A DNA stretch of 37,754 nt from Elusimicrobiales bacterium (GTDB lineage: Bacteria > Elusimicrobiota > Elusimicrobia > Elusimicrobiales > UBA9959), in contig JAVHLJ010000024.1 in assembly GCA_031082205.1 (NCBI GenBank), positions 1-37,754 on the forward strand, read 5' to 3'. Below, piece by piece: positions 37,621-37,754 of this stretch. The notes beneath the pieces are model-generated. The model did no database searches, was not told where the DNA came from, and was given only the letters and a program-made list of their open reading frames with translations. Each line of letters begins with the position of its first letter. Within the stretch, counting starts at the first letter, position 1. Both the position numbers and the translations under genes were made by a program.

Positions 37621-37648
37621 GGTATAGTGTGGCATGAGGGTTGACCAA
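37621..37648 (-). promoter_or_regulatory. Possible promoter of the protease gene
   Basis: On the minus strand TTGGTC (37643-37648) and TATACC (37621-37626) are separated by 16 bases, leaving a leader of about 25 bases with a GAGGAGG site. Both hexamers are imperfect. The remaining 37649-37754 holds an AT-rich patch (ATATATATAG near 37693) and a doubled TAGGCCC, with no gene seen. Confidence 0.35.
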
Positions 37649-37754
37649 AATCAAGTCCCAAGGGTCCCGGCCCGCCATAGGCCCTTAGGCCCATATATAT
37701 AGAGCTATTCAGGCAGTTCGTTTACACCTTCCCCTGCCCAAAAGCATATATTGG

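Overview
The window is about 37.8 kb of GC-rich, gene-dense bacterial chromosome. Intergenic gaps are short (the longest is under 200 bases), stop and start codons often overlap (ATGA, GTGA, TAATG), and I see no insertion sequence, phage gene, CRISPR array, rRNA or tRNA. A complete pilMNOPQ set including an outer-membrane secretin, two lipoprotein-like signal peptides and an ADP-heptose-epimerase-like enzyme point to a diderm, Gram-negative-type organism. Isoleucine is often encoded by AUA despite the high GC, which is unusual and may help with placement. I suspect an under-cultured phylum such as a high-GC Elusimicrobiota lineage, but this is a guess from gene style, not a demonstrated assignment.

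Layout. Bases 1-200 hold a hairpin-rich non-coding stretch and a bidirectional terminator. Bases 196-3777 (minus) are a four-gene operon: small lipoprotein, orphan sensor histidine kinase, SAM methyltransferase and MFS transporter. Bases 3872-6511 (minus) are a valyl-tRNA synthetase without the usual C-terminal coiled-coil arm. It diverges from the translation-associated ATPase ychF (6627), which is followed by an acid phosphatase, a NodB polysaccharide deacetylase, a PcrA/UvrD helicase, a transglutaminase-like protein, a PsiE-like protein and a Nudix hydrolase (to 13921, plus). Bases 13954-20324 (minus) are a tightly overlapped envelope operon: two O-antigen-ligase-like membrane proteins, a cardiolipin-synthase-like PLD protein, an unrecognised secreted protein and a tetrapyrrole-methylase-fold protein. 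Bases 20394-24958 (minus) are pilM-N-O-P-Q for the type IV pilus alignment complex and secretin. Next come a membrane protein of unknown function (minus), a 58-residue protein and a UbiE/MenG quinone methyltransferase (both plus).

Bases 26662-34638 (minus) encode a complete F1Fo ATP synthase in the order atpZ-like, atpI-like, B, E, F, H, A, [epimerase], G, D, C. A sugar-nucleotide epimerase sits between atpA and atpG with gaps of only 10 and 12 bases. Only 33 bases separate this operon from a divergent gene encoding three receiver domains and a GGDEF domain (34672-36393). Two back-to-back extended -10 elements lie in that gap, each 6-7 bases from its start codon. The window closes with a secreted trypsin-like serine protease (minus).

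Most genes are housekeeping or envelope functions. The most unusual signals are the epimerase inside the atp operon, the abutting promoters of ATP synthase and a putative c-di-GMP synthase, the TGnTAnnnT-N6/7-start pattern suggesting leaderless transcripts, and the five-gene envelope operon beside the pilus cluster. I found no convincing wholly new system; the unknown secreted protein within that operon is the best place to look for one.
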